From: Mesorhizobium sp.
Lineage (GTDB): Bacteria; Pseudomonadota; Alphaproteobacteria; Rhizobiales; Rhizobiaceae
NCBI GenBank assembly: GCA_004020365.1
Contig: SAQR01000031.1
Coordinates: forward strand, 1 to 64,000
Length of the DNA stretch: 64,000 bases
Direction of reading: 5' to 3'
The position numbers and the translations under genes were made by a program. The notes beneath the pieces are model-generated. The model worked only from the letters and a program-made list of their open reading frames with translations, had not been told where the DNA came from and did not search any database. Numbering within the stretch: the first letter of the stretch is position 1; every line of letters starts with the position of its first letter. Below are positions 20,160 through 29,405 of this stretch, one piece after another.

Positions 20160-21155
20160 TCAGCGGCTGGCCGGCGCGCGGCCGTAAAGCAGCAGCATGG
20201 CAACGATGACGACGCCGTAGATGATCTGCCGCCCCGCCTCCGGCATCTGCATGACGGAAAGAATGGATTGCAAAAGCGTGATCAGGATGACGCCCGCGAC
20301 CGTGCCGAGATAGGAGCCGCGGCCGCCGAGGATCGAAGTGCCGCCAAGCACCACCGCAGCGATCGACGGCAGCAGATAGGCGTCGCCCATTGACTGCGCC
20401 GCCTTGGAGGCATAGCCGGCCAGAAGCACGCCGCCGAAGGCGGAGAGCCCGCCGGACACGGCGAAGGCGATCAGCACCACGCGCCGCGTGTCGATGCCGG
20501 AGAGGTAGGCGGCGCGCTCGCGGTTGCCGATGCCGTAGACCGTGCGGCCGAAGCCGGTGCGGGTCAGCACGAAAACCATCGCAGCACCGATCAGCGCCCA
20601 GATGACGACGGCGTTGGGCACGCCCGGAATGGCAATGCCGGTCGCCAGATAGCGCATCGCCCGGGTCGCCGAATCCTGCGGCGAGAAGCCGCCTGTATAG
20701 ACCACCATCAGCCCTTGCGCGACGGCATTGGTGGCGAGCGTGATGATCATCGAGGGAATGCGCAGATAAGCGACGCCGATGCCGTTGACGATGCCGATGG
20801 CGATGCCGCAGAAAATGCCGAACGGGATCGCCAGCGCCACGCCGAGCGGGCCGTAGGCGGCGGCCGCACAGGCCATCATCGCGCCCGTCGCCACCGACCA
20901 CGGCACCGACAGGTCGATCTGGCCGAGCAGGATGACCAGCATCATGCCGGTGGCGATCACGCCGAGAAAAGAGGCCACCTTGAGCTGCTGCAGCAGATAT
21001 TCCGGCGACAGGAAGCTGCGCGAATAAAGGCTGCCGATAAACAGCAGCAGCACGATGCAGGCAAAGGCGGTCAGCACCGCAGGGTCGGCGCGGCGGATGA
21101 ATTTCGGCATGCGGCCGGCGATACCGGCGATGGTCGTTTCGCTCACAGGAACCAC
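20160..21155 (-). CDS. CUT2-type sugar ABC transporter permease (RbsC family), second permease
   Basis: 331 residues, about 8-10 membrane segments. Family hallmarks include GQIDLSVPWSVATG and VLGGTSILGGRGSYLGTVAG near the C-terminus. It overlaps the upstream permease by 13 bases. Two different permeases in one operon imply a heterodimeric channel, as in YtfT/YjfF. The substrate is unknown, and the downstream gluconokinase hints at a sugar acid. Confidence 0.9.
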   Translation of the reverse strand: MVPVSETTIAGIAGRMPKFIRRADPAVLTAFACIVLLLFIGSLYSRSFLSPEYLLQQLKVASFLGVIATGMMLVILLGQIDLSVPWSVATGAMMACAAAAYGPLGVALAIPFGIFCGIAIGIVNGIGVAYLRIPSMIITLATNAVAQGLMVVYTGGFSPQDSATRAMRYLATGIAIPGVPNAVVIWALIGAAMVFVLTRTGFGRTVYGIGNRERAAYLSGIDTRRVVLIAFAVSGGLSAFGGVLLAGYASKAAQSMGDAYLLPSIAAVVLGGTSILGGRGSYLGTVAGVILITLLQSILSVMQMPEAGRQIIYGVVIVAMLLLYGRAPASR

Positions 21156-22123
21156 TCCAGCCGGTTGCGGACCCTGAACAGGGCGAAGGCGCCGAGGCTG
21201 ACGGCGATCAGCAGGATGACGCCCTGGAACAGCGGCTGCCAGAGCGGATCGAAATCGAAGACGAAGAGCAGGTCGCCGATGGTGCGGAAGGCGAGCGCGC
21301 CGAAAATCGCTCCGATGGCGCTGCCCTTGCCGCCGAACAATGAGACGCCGCCGAGCACCACGGCGGCGATCGAGAACAGCGTATAGGCATTGCCGCTAGC
21401 ATAGGCCGCCTCGCCGGTATAGGTGAAGAAGGTCAGGAACAGCCCGCCGATCGCGGCGAGCAGGCCGGCCAGCGCATAGGCGGCGAATTTTCCCCGGCGG
21501 ATCGGCACGCCGGACATGTAGGCCGCCATCTCCGAAGATCCGGCGGCATAGGCCGCGCGCCCAAGCACCGACCGGCTGAACGGCACCCAGACGACGAGCA
21601 CGACGGCCAGCAGCGCCACCAGGCTCGCCGGTACCACGCCGAACAGCCGCCCGGTCAGCGCGTCGGCAAGATCCTCGTTGACCGAACCGCCCGGGAACGG
21701 TCGCAGCAGCAGCGCGATGCCGAAATAGACCGCGCCGGTGGCGATGGTAGTGACGATCGGCTGCAGCCGTCCGTAGATGACGATGGCGCCGTTGATCGCC
21801 CCGCACAGCAGCCCGGTGCCGAGCACCGCGACAACGCCGAACGCGGTCTCGATGCCAGTGCCGATGACCAGCCATGAGGCCAGGCAGTTGGTCAGCAGAA
21901 AGATCATGCCGACGGAAAGATCGATGCCGGCGGTGATCACCACCAGCGTCTGCGCCATGGCGACGAAGGCAAGCAGCACGCCCTTGTTGGAAGCCGTCTG
22001 CACGACATTGGCGGTAAAGCCGGCCGGATGATTCGAGGTGTAGATCGTGAACATCACGATGAAGATACCGAACGCCAGCAGCGTTCCGCGTTGCTCGGCA
22101 AGCCAATAGCGCCAATCTTTCAC
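21143..22123 (-). CDS. CUT2-type sugar ABC transporter permease (RbsC family), first permease
   Basis: 326 residues, polytopic. TAGIDLSVG and VLGGVSLFGGKGSAIG are typical of the RbsC/XylH permease family. It overlaps the ATPase gene by 4 bases and the second permease by 13, so translation is tightly coupled. It is expected to form the inner-membrane channel with the other permease. Confidence 0.9.
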   Translation of the reverse strand: MKDWRYWLAEQRGTLLAFGIFIVMFTIYTSNHPAGFTANVVQTASNKGVLLAFVAMAQTLVVITAGIDLSVGMIFLLTNCLASWLVIGTGIETAFGVVAVLGTGLLCGAINGAIVIYGRLQPIVTTIATGAVYFGIALLLRPFPGGSVNEDLADALTGRLFGVVPASLVALLAVVLVVWVPFSRSVLGRAAYAAGSSEMAAYMSGVPIRRGKFAAYALAGLLAAIGGLFLTFFTYTGEAAYASGNAYTLFSIAAVVLGGVSLFGGKGSAIGAIFGALAFRTIGDLLFVFDFDPLWQPLFQGVILLIAVSLGAFALFRVRNRLEWFL

Positions 22124-23712
22124 GCGTCCGCTCCTCGGGCTGGCGTCTTCGCCATGCTTCGGGCTGACGTCTTCGCCATGCCTCCAACAGGCATCTCTTC
22201 GCCATGGATGTTGAGCGCGCTGGCGATCAGTGCCCGCTCGGTGATCTCGGCGCCGACCAGCTCGCGCTTGACCGCCCCGTCATAGAGCACCAGCACCCGG
22301 TCGCAGCAGCCGATCAACTCGTCATAGTCGGTCGAGTAAAACAGGATCGCCGCGCCTTGATCGGCGAGTTTGCGCATCAGCTGATACAGTTCCTGCTTGG
22401 TGCCGACATCGATGCCGCGCGTCGGGTCGTTGAGCAGGATGATGCGCGGCTGCCGCATCAGCCATTTGGCGATGACGACCTTCTGCTGGTTGCCGCCGGA
22501 CAGCGCGCCAACCGGGATGTCGAGGCCGGCTGTCTTGATCGCCAGCAGGGCGACCATGTCGTCGATCAGCCGCTGCTCGGCGGCACGGTCGATGATGCCG
22601 GCCCTAGACAACCGATCGAGTGCGGCAAAGGAGAGGTTTTCGCGCACCGTCATCGGCAGCATCAGGCCTTCGGTCTTGCGGTCCTCCGGGATCAGCGCCA
22701 TGCCGATCCGGTCACCGCGGGCCTTGGCCGGGCTGGCGATCGCCACCGGTTTGCCGTCGATCAGTATCTGGCCGCTGAGGCCGCGCAGCACGCCGAAGAA
22801 GGCGAGCAGCAATTCGCGCTGGCCTTGGCCGTCGAGACCGCCGAGGCCGACGACCTCACCTGCGCCGACCGTGAGCGAGATATTGTCCAGCCTGTCGGTC
22901 CACGACAGTTTTCGCGCCTCCAGTACCGGAGCGGTGATAGCGGGGGCGCGCACCGGCTTCGGTGGGAAAATATGGCTGTATTCGCGGCCGATCATCAGCT
23001 CGACGACTTCATTGTCGCTCTTCGAGCCCGCAGCATAGCTGGCGACGTTGCGGCCGTTGCGGAACACCGTGCACTGGTCGGCAAGCTCGGCGATCTCGTT
23101 CATCCGATGCGAGATGTAGAGCAGCGCCAACCCTTCCGCCCGGAGCCGCTTCAAGACGCCAAAAATCTTGGCGACGTCGGCCGCGGTCAGCGCCGAGGTC
23201 GCCTCGTCGAGGATCAGGATGCGCGGCTTCCTGGCAAGTGCTTTGGCGATCTCGACCATCTGCCGTCTTGAAAGCGGAAGGTCCTTGACCAGCGCCAGCG
23301 GGTGGATGTCGGCGGCGCCTGCACGAGCCAAGGCTTCTTCCGCGATGCGCCGCTGCGCCTTGCGGTCGATCATGCCGAAGCGTTTCGGCGGATCGGAAAT
23401 GACGATGTTGTCGGCGACACTGAGTTCGGGGACGAGCGACAATTCCTGGAAGATGCAGACGATGCCCGCCTGGTTGGCCGCCGCCGGCGACGCGAAGCTC
23501 ACCTCGCTTCCGTCCAGCATCATGCGGCCTTCGTCAGGTGCGACGACGCCGGCCATCACTTTGATCAGCGTCGATTTGCCGGCTCCGTTTTCGCCGAGGA
23601 TGGCGTGAATGCTGCCTGGCGTGACCGAAAGCTCGGCCTTTTCCAGCGCCCGCACACCGCCATAGCGCTTGGATATGCCCTCCATGCGGAAGAGCGGAAC
23701 CGCACCGTCCAT
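22120..23712 (-). CDS. CUT2-type sugar ABC transporter ATP-binding protein (two fused ABC domains, RbsA family)
   Basis: 530 residues with two ABC modules. The first has a canonical Walker A (GENGAGKST) and Walker B (LILDEATSALT) but a changed signature (LSRRQ). The second lacks Walker A (GLDGQGQRE), keeps a canonical signature (LSGGNQQKV) and has an altered Walker B (LLNDPTRG). That asymmetry is usual in RbsA-type proteins and leaves one competent composite site. It follows the binding protein gene by 70 bases and overlaps the first permease gene. Confidence 0.92.
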   Translation of the reverse strand: MDGAVPLFRMEGISKRYGGVRALEKAELSVTPGSIHAILGENGAGKSTLIKVMAGVVAPDEGRMMLDGSEVSFASPAAANQAGIVCIFQELSLVPELSVADNIVISDPPKRFGMIDRKAQRRIAEEALARAGAADIHPLALVKDLPLSRRQMVEIAKALARKPRILILDEATSALTAADVAKIFGVLKRLRAEGLALLYISHRMNEIAELADQCTVFRNGRNVASYAAGSKSDNEVVELMIGREYSHIFPPKPVRAPAITAPVLEARKLSWTDRLDNISLTVGAGEVVGLGGLDGQGQRELLLAFFGVLRGLSGQILIDGKPVAIASPAKARGDRIGMALIPEDRKTEGLMLPMTVRENLSFAALDRLSRAGIIDRAAEQRLIDDMVALLAIKTAGLDIPVGALSGGNQQKVVIAKWLMRQPRIILLNDPTRGIDVGTKQELYQLMRKLADQGAAILFYSTDYDELIGCCDRVLVLYDGAVKRELVGAEITERALIASALNIHGEEMPVGGMAKTSARSMAKTPARGADA

Positions 23713-23782
23713 CGGCCCCTCCCAAGGCGCTTTTTCATCGGGACCGGCGCCGCGGAATATCCCGCGGCGCCGAGCGATCAGC

Positions 23783-24907
23783 CTACTGGTTTTCCTTGCT
23801 CTGGCCCATGATTTCCTGCGCGGTGAAATTGATGCCGCAGGTCGGGAAGGAATTGCCGACGAAGAAATTGTCGGACTGGTCGGGGAAATAGTCCTCGCCC
23901 TCCTTGAAGTTCGGATCCTCGACGATCGCCAGCGGCAGCTTCACCGCCTGCGGGACGACCTGGCCCTCGAGCGCGGCGATCGCCGTCTTGATGGCGACCG
24001 CCACCTGGGCGGGTCCGGTTCCGGCCGACGAGCATTTCAGCCCTTCTGAGGCAAATTTGGCGCAAAATTTGCGAAAGCCATTCTCCGTTTCGCCGCCGAA
24101 CGGCACGAACGGATGCTTGGCGTCGATCATCGCCTGGACGATGCCGGTGTCGCCGCCCTGCCCGGTGACGCCGTCGAAGGGACCGTTGGTGGCGATGGCG
24201 TCGGCCGTAGCCTTTTGCGCCACGCCATCGTCCCATTTGCCGACGACTTCGGTGACCTCCCACTTCTTGCCTGAAGCGTTGAGGGTCTCATGGATGCCGT
24301 TGTGGCGGTCGGTGTCGACCGACGTGCCGGCAACGCCGCGCACCTCGAGGATCTTGCCGCCATTGGGGATATGCTTGATCAGCCAGTTGGCCCACAATTC
24401 GCCAAGGCCTTTCTGGTCGACATTGACGTTGATGGCGTCCTTGGTGTCGAGGATGTTGTCGAAGGCGACCAGCACGACACCGGCTTGCTTGGCGCGCTTG
24501 ATGACCGGACCGAACGCCGTTGGATTCTGCGCGTTGACGACGATCGCGTCATAGCCGGAATCGATGAAATTGTTGATCGCCGAAATCTGCGCCGGCACGT
24601 CTTCGCCGGTCGACACGACCTTGAATTCCTTGAGCTTGGCCGCGACCTCCGGCTGCGCCGCATAGGCTTTTGCCGTCTGCACCATCTGGATGCGCCAGGT
24701 GTTGGCGATATAGCCATTGGCGAGCGCGATGCGGTACGGGCCTTCCTTCTTGGGAAACTTGAAGAACTGCGTGTCGGCGGCCCATGGCGCGAAGCATTCC
24801 GGCTCGGCGGATGGGCCTGCGACGATTTCGGGTTCGGCGAGCGCCGACGAACTCAGCATGACCAATGCAGTGGCGGCAACGATGCCACCAACAAGTGACT
24901 TGAACAT
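23783..24907 (-). CDS. Sugar ABC transporter substrate-binding protein (periplasmic binding protein type I)
   Basis: 374 residues. The start at ATG 24907 is fixed by GGAGGAATATCG just upstream. A signal peptide (..LVMLSSSALA) leads into a Peripla_BP_4-like fold with IALANGYIANTWRIQM, NNFIDSGYDAIVVNAQNP and GGDTGIVQAMIDAKHP. The mature N-terminus has an extra, unusual Cys-containing segment (about 25-45) before the first Rossmann strand, and the C-terminus has further Cys residues. It heads the ABC operon and is read away from the LacI gene upstream. It probably binds a sugar or sugar acid that feeds gluconokinase. Confidence 0.9.
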   Translation of the reverse strand: MFKSLVGGIVAATALVMLSSSALAEPEIVAGPSAEPECFAPWAADTQFFKFPKKEGPYRIALANGYIANTWRIQMVQTAKAYAAQPEVAAKLKEFKVVSTGEDVPAQISAINNFIDSGYDAIVVNAQNPTAFGPVIKRAKQAGVVLVAFDNILDTKDAINVNVDQKGLGELWANWLIKHIPNGGKILEVRGVAGTSVDTDRHNGIHETLNASGKKWEVTEVVGKWDDGVAQKATADAIATNGPFDGVTGQGGDTGIVQAMIDAKHPFVPFGGETENGFRKFCAKFASEGLKCSSAGTGPAQVAVAIKTAIAALEGQVVPQAVKLPLAIVEDPNFKEGEDYFPDQSDNFFVGNSFPTCGINFTAQEIMGQSKENQ

Positions 24908-25061
24908 CGATATTCCTCCCAGTTGCAGTTTTTGATTGTGCTTACGCGTCTCGCACGTCCGGCCCGGCACCTCCCGCCTTGCCCTTCGCGCCTTCAGGTG
25001 GCCGAATGCCGACCCGATCTCCTCCCTTGTCGCTCGGCTAACCGAAGTAAAAACTATCATA

Positions 25062-25108
25062 TTATACATAATAAACAAGCATGAGCTGTCGCTTATATAT
25101 AATAAACA
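25062..25108. promoter_or_regulatory. 16-bp direct repeat with 31-bp spacing in transporter promoter
   Basis: TTATACATAATAAACA at 25062-25077 and TTATATATAATAAACA at 25093-25108 differ at one base. The 31-bp period is close to three helical turns. The AT-rich block lies 155-200 bases upstream of the binding-protein gene in an otherwise GC-rich region. It may be a two-site binding region or duplicated -10-like promoter elements. Confidence 0.55.
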
Positions 25109-25148
25109 GAATTCGGTCTTTGCCGTGAGCTTCTTCCCAATGGCAGAT

Positions 25149-25160
25149 GGTAGCGCTACC
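25149..25160. promoter_or_regulatory. LacI-type operator palindrome
   Basis: GGTAGCGCTACC is a perfect palindrome with the central CG/GC step typical of LacI-family operators. It lies 240 bases upstream of the binding-protein gene and close to the end of the lacI gene. The LacI-family protein at 25205-26233 is the obvious candidate to bind it. Confidence 0.6.
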
Positions 25161-25204
25161 CATAACGTCGTGTAAAGCGGCATTTCGCTTGCCTGAAAGT
25201 GCTT

Positions 25205-26233
25205 TCAGCGGGCAGTGCTCTCGCGGCACCTGAGCTCGAAGCCGAGGTCGACGACTGGGTCTTGCGGCCGCTGGCCTGCAATCGCCGCCAGCGCCATGGC
25301 GACTGACAGCCGGCCGATCTCGTAGCGAGGCGTCCGGATGCTGGTGATGGATGGAAAAGCCACTTCCATCATGTCGAGATCGTTGAAGCCTGTGATGCCG
25401 ATCGTTTTTGGCACGGCGATCGAGGCGCGGTGGCACTCGAACAGCGCGCCGAGCGCGATGTCGTCATTGTTGCAGAAAACCCCGTCCAGCGTCGGCATCT
25501 TGGCCAGCGCGTCGCGAAACAATTCGCGCCCGAGCGTCACGCTGGACGGCACCGGTGTGGTAGTGACCAGCCGCGCGTCGAACAGGCCGGCCGCCTCCAT
25601 CGCCGCACGATAGCCGGCCAGCCGCCGCTGCGAGCGCGGGTCCATGCGCGCGCCGATGAAGCCGATGCGGCGATAGCCCATTTCGATCATGTGCTCCGTC
25701 GCCGCCCTGCCGCCGTCTAAATGCGAGAAGCCGACCATCATGTCGACCGGATCGGGCCCGGTCTCCATGACCTGCACCACCGGGCAGCCGGCTGTCTCGA
25801 GCAGTCTTCGCGAAATTGGCGTCTGGTCGATGCCCGCCACGATCAGCGCCGCCGGGCGCTGCGGGCCGAACACCTGCAGCAGCCGCTCCTCCTCGAGGCC
25901 GGAATAATGGGTGTTGCCGAACTGGATGCGGTAGGAACTGTCCGACAGACTGTCATAGATGCCGCGCAGCACTTCGGCAAAGACGCTGTTGGTGAGCGAC
26001 GGCACCAGCACGCCAAAGACCTCGGCGCGCGCCGAAGCCAACGCTCGCGCATTCGGGTCGGGCAGGTAGCCGAGCTCATCGACAGCCGCCTGGATCTGGC
26101 GGCGCAGATCCTCCGAAACACGCCCCGGCTCGCGCAAGGCGCGGGAGACGGTGATGGCGCCGACGCCGGCCTTGCGCGCGACATCGGCGATCGTCGGACG
26201 GCCGCCGCCGCGGCGCGAGCGCGGTTTGGTCAT
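25205..26233 (-). CDS. LacI family transcriptional regulator (GntR-of-E. coli-like)
   Basis: 342 residues. The N-terminal HTH and hinge helix are clear (TIADVARKAGVGAITVSRAL, about 14-33), followed by a type I periplasmic-binding-like sensor domain with CNNDDIALGALFEC and GFNDLDMMEVAFPSIT. It is upstream of and codirectional with the CUT2 transporter and gluconokinase genes. Resemblance to gluconate repressors and the kinase neighbour suggest gluconate or a related acid as inducer, which is inference. A perfect palindromic operator lies between it and the operon. Confidence 0.92.
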   Translation of the reverse strand: MTKPRSRRGGGRPTIADVARKAGVGAITVSRALREPGRVSEDLRRQIQAAVDELGYLPDPNARALASARAEVFGVLVPSLTNSVFAEVLRGIYDSLSDSSYRIQFGNTHYSGLEEERLLQVFGPQRPAALIVAGIDQTPISRRLLETAGCPVVQVMETGPDPVDMMVGFSHLDGGRAATEHMIEMGYRRIGFIGARMDPRSQRRLAGYRAAMEAAGLFDARLVTTTPVPSSVTLGRELFRDALAKMPTLDGVFCNNDDIALGALFECHRASIAVPKTIGITGFNDLDMMEVAFPSITSIRTPRYEIGRLSVAMALAAIAGQRPQDPVVDLGFELRCRESTAR

Positions 26234-26468
26234 AGCCTTGTCCCGAACGCAGCGCCCCCGCCGAAGCGCGGCCGCGAAATGCTGTTCAGCGTCTTTGCCA
26301 CTGTCGCCATGCCAACCCGACTTGCCGCACCCGTCTGGCGTCGCGCAGCCTTAGCCCATTGTCAAGCGAACCGGGCAGGACAGCTAGCCGAACTCGGGCA
26401 GCGCCACAGTTTGAATTTCGGCTGTGGGTGGGTTCGCGTGCGTCTTGTCGGCCACCGCGCTCAGGCTT

Positions 26469-26690
26469 CTACGCCGTGCGTCGTCCGCTGCGCCAGTTCG
26501 TGGCATAGGGCAACGCGAACAGATAGAGACCGCTGAGCATGAGCAAGGCGAGCGGGATCAGCGGCATGAGATATACCCAGTAGGCGGGCTCGACACCCAC
26601 GCCCAAGGTGATGAAGATGGCTGCGACGACCGCCGTAAAAATGATCGACAGCCAGCGGTGGAATTGCCGTATCCAAACGTTCCAGTTCAT
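26469..26690 (-). CDS. Small two-helix membrane protein
   Basis: About 73 residues. The start at ATG 26690 has GAGGAGG five bases upstream (a GTG at 26696 is the alternative). It has two hydrophobic segments (about 13-33 and 40-58) and a basic C-terminal tail. It is the third gene after arsR-type and SRPBCC genes on the same strand, 134 bases further on. I do not recognise a named family. Confidence 0.7.
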   Translation of the reverse strand: MNWNVWIRQFHRWLSIIFTAVVAAIFITLGVGVEPAYWVYLMPLIPLALLMLSGLYLFALPYATNWRSGRRTA

Positions 26691-26824
26691 GAGCACCTCC
26701 TCTGAAGACGAGTTGAAGCGGATCGGGCGACCCGCTTGGCGGCCTTTCTTGCTACCTTGTTTCGTTGACAGACGTCTTGTTGGGCGTTGCGTTTCGCCCG
26801 CAGATGCCTATGGCGCCGGCACGG

Positions 26825-27235
26825 CTATCCTATCCGCGCCAGGACCTGCTCCAGCTTCGCAAAGAACCGCTGCCACCCGTGTTGGGCGCCCTGATAGTAC
26901 TGCTGCTGGTCCGGCCGGAAGCCCAACTGCTCCATGCGCAGATGAGTCCCTGTGCTCGTAGGGGTGAGCGTCCACGTGACGACGCTCCTGAGATCCTTGG
27001 TATCCCACGTGTAAGACAGCGTCTTATTGGGCTCGACTGCCTTGACCTGACAGTCGACCGTCCCCCAGTCCGCGCTCAGATTGAAACGGTGCCCCTCGTC
27101 TGGCTTGAAATCGTTCCTCATCAGCCACTCCTCGATCAAATGTGATTGGGTCAGCGCGCGCCAGATCCTTTCCGGCGGAAAAGCAACCTCCCGTTCGACA
27201 ACGACGGCGCGCGTTTCGGTCTCGGTATTGGTCAT
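26825..27235 (-). CDS. SRPBCC/AHSA1 domain protein
   Basis: 136 residues with the START-like AHSA1 pattern: VVVEREVAFPPERIWRALTQ at the start and the HGWQRFFAKLEQVL helix at the end. Such proteins bind hydrophobic ligands in a deep cavity. The gene overlaps the ArsR-type regulator by 4 bases (ATGA). This pairing is common and usually means the regulator controls the pair. The ligand is unknown. Confidence 0.88.
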   Translation of the reverse strand: MTNTETETRAVVVEREVAFPPERIWRALTQSHLIEEWLMRNDFKPDEGHRFNLSADWGTVDCQVKAVEPNKTLSYTWDTKDLRSVVTWTLTPTSTGTHLRMEQLGFRPDQQQYYQGAQHGWQRFFAKLEQVLARIG

Positions 27236-27555
27236 TGGTCCATCCTTTTGAGCAGATCTTCGAGGTTATCGAACCGGCTTTGCCAGAATCCAGCCATTTG
27301 GTTTGTCCAGTCGATGAGCGGTGCCAAGGCGCCAAGCTCCGCGCTATAGTGCGTGTTGCGGCCTTCGTGGCGGTCGCGCACCAACCCGGCCTGCTTCAGC
27401 ACCCCAAGATGTTTTGACACGGCCGGTTGCGAGACCCCGGCCCGAGCAGTCAGAGCCGCGACGGTCTGGTCTCCGTCGCGGCACAGCCGCTCGAAGATGG
27501 CCCGTCGCGTCGGGTCGGCAAGCGTTTTAAAAAGGATCTCGTGCGGCAGTGACAT
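27232..27555 (-). CDS. ArsR family winged-helix repressor
   Basis: 107 residues. The winged HTH is clear: LADPTRRAIFERL then GVSQPAVSKHLGVLKQAGLV, with the wing RDRHEGRNTHYS. No cysteine pair of the arsenic or cadmium type is visible, so it is not a classic metal sensor. It overlaps the SRPBCC gene by 4 bases and belongs to the ArsR-SRPBCC operon group. Confidence 0.92.
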   Translation of the reverse strand: MSLPHEILFKTLADPTRRAIFERLCRDGDQTVAALTARAGVSQPAVSKHLGVLKQAGLVRDRHEGRNTHYSAELGALAPLIDWTNQMAGFWQSRFDNLEDLLKRMDQ

Positions 27556-27704
27556 CGCAATCGATAACTCGCTGGCTATTGGAAAATCAATAACCGCCGA
27601 GATATGTGTATGTCAAGCAAGAACGTGGCCGGCATCCGCGTCTCACGAGCCACCGCCATGTCTCTTCCATCGCTCTGGCCAGCTGCGGGCCAGCGGGTCA
27701 GTGC

Positions 27705-28937
27705 TCAGGCCATCGCCGCCGCGCTGCGCCGCGCCTTCCACAGCAGCAGCACCATGGCCGCTATGTTCAGCAGGTTCCAGGCGATGCCGTTGAGGAACGC
27801 GGCGGCGTAGGAGCCGGTCAGATCGTAGATCCAGCCCGACATCCAGCCGCCGATTGCCATGCCGAAGATCGTTGCCATGATGACGATGCCGACGCGCTGG
27901 CCGGCCTCTTTGGCGGGCATGTATTCGCGCACGATGATGGCATAGCAAGGCACGATGCCGCCCTGCGACAGGCCGAAGACCAACGAGACGACGTAAAGCG
28001 ACGCCAGCCCATCGAAGGGGATGTAAAACAACAGCGACAGGGCTTGCAGCAGCGAGCCGATCAGCAGGGTTTTCACGCCGCCGATGCGATCGGCAAGGAA
28101 GCCGGACGCCAGCCGGCTGACGACGCCCGCCGCCATCATGATCGACAGCATGTCGGCGCCTCGCGCCACGCCGTAGCCGAGATCCATGCAATAGGCGACG
28201 ATATGGACCTGCGGCATCGACATCGCCACGCAGCAGCCGAGCCCGGCGACGACGAGCAACACCTGCAGCGCTGCCGGTGACAGCGAGATCGGCTGGACCG
28301 GCCGGCTGCCGGGTGAACCGGGAGCGGCGGCATGTGGTGCGTCGCGCCTGAGCAGCAGGATCAGCGGCAGCATGGTGGCGAGGCAGACGACGCCGATCGC
28401 GGCATAGGTGAAGCGCCAGCCCTCGCTCTGCATGACGTAGGGCATTGCCAACGGCCAGATCACCCCGGCGAGATAGCTGCCGGCGGCGGCAGCCGTCACC
28501 GCGACGCCGCGGCGACGGTTGAACCAGTGCGAGATGTCGGCGATCAGCGGCCCGAAAATCGCCGACGTGCCGACGCCGATCAAAAGCCCCTGGAAAAGGG
28601 TGAACTGCAGGATCGAAGTGGTCTGCGACGCCAGCAGGAACCCGGTACCGAGCGTCACCGAGGCAATGAGCGCCGGTATCCAGTAGCCGATGCGGTCGAT
28701 GGCGCGGCCAACCAGCACATTGCCGACGGCGAAGCCGATCATGGTCGCGGTATAGGGCGTCGAAGCGGCGGCGCGATCGACGCCGAATTCGGCCTGCACG
28801 TTGGGCAGCACCACGACCACCGCCCACATGCCGACACCGCCGATCGTCGCCAGCAGCATCGAGATGCCGAGCCGCAGCCAGGCATAGGCGCTGTCGATGC
28901 CGGGGCTGCTTGCCGGGCTGGAGGCGGTTGTGGTCAA
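27705..28937 (-). CDS. MFS transporter (OFA/monocarboxylate-like)
   Basis: About 410 residues with 12 predicted membrane helices. The first helix begins WLRLGISMLLATIGG, and a loop with FNRRRGVAVTAAAAG and the C-terminal FGLSQGGIVPCYAIIVRE fit the oxalate/formate and monocarboxylate-like MFS branch. I place the start at TTG 28937, with AGGAAAC upstream, because an ATG further upstream would add a long non-membrane segment, and the next ATG would cut the first helix. It is divergent from the DUF3175 gene. The substrate is unknown. Confidence 0.85.
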   Translation of the reverse strand: MTTTASSPASSPGIDSAYAWLRLGISMLLATIGGVGMWAVVVVLPNVQAEFGVDRAAASTPYTATMIGFAVGNVLVGRAIDRIGYWIPALIASVTLGTGFLLASQTTSILQFTLFQGLLIGVGTSAIFGPLIADISHWFNRRRGVAVTAAAAGSYLAGVIWPLAMPYVMQSEGWRFTYAAIGVVCLATMLPLILLLRRDAPHAAAPGSPGSRPVQPISLSPAALQVLLVVAGLGCCVAMSMPQVHIVAYCMDLGYGVARGADMLSIMMAAGVVSRLASGFLADRIGGVKTLLIGSLLQALSLLFYIPFDGLASLYVVSLVFGLSQGGIVPCYAIIVREYMPAKEAGQRVGIVIMATIFGMAIGGWMSGWIYDLTGSYAAAFLNGIAWNLLNIAAMVLLLWKARRSAAAMA

Positions 28938-29117
28938 GGCGTTTCCTGTCCGCGATTGTGCGCTAGTCGACCGATTCGACACCACTATCGGCAGGATTGG
29001 CGGCGCCGTGCAGCGCCACATCGCGCAATTGCGTGGCTCCAGGGATTTGAGCTGCAGTGGAACGGTGGCCGCCGTCCCGGAGTTTTTCATCAAACTTGCC
29101 AATAGAAGGAGTTTGTC

Positions 29118-29405
29118 ATGACCGCGAAAAGGAAATGGTCAGCCGAGGTCACCGAGCACAGCGATGCGCTGGACCTCGAGGAACACATCTTCGAATCGCA
29201 CGACCCCAAGAAGATCGCAGCCTCGCTGAAGCGATCGGCCGAGCACAGCGACCGGCGCAAGGCCGGGCCGTTCCAGTCCGCCATGTCGATGCTGAATTTC
29301 TACATCAACCGCGCCGGCACGAATCTGCCAGCCAAGCAGAAGAAAGTGCTGGAGGATGCCAAGGACGAACTGAGGGCAGCATTTGGGCGCCCGAGAGAAC
29401 ACTGA
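29118..29405 (+). CDS. DUF3175 domain-containing protein
   Basis: A 95-residue, highly charged, mostly helical protein. It carries the DUF3175 pattern KWSAEVTEHSDALDLEE, DPKKIAASLKRSAE and SAMSMLNFYINRAGTNLP. GAAGGAG precedes the ATG. Function is unknown for the family. It is a single gene, divergent from the MFS carrier and followed by repeat DNA. Confidence 0.88.
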   Translation: MTAKRKWSAEVTEHSDALDLEEHIFESHDPKKIAASLKRSAEHSDRRKAGPFQSAMSMLNFYINRAGTNLPAKQKKVLEDAKDELRAAFGRPREH

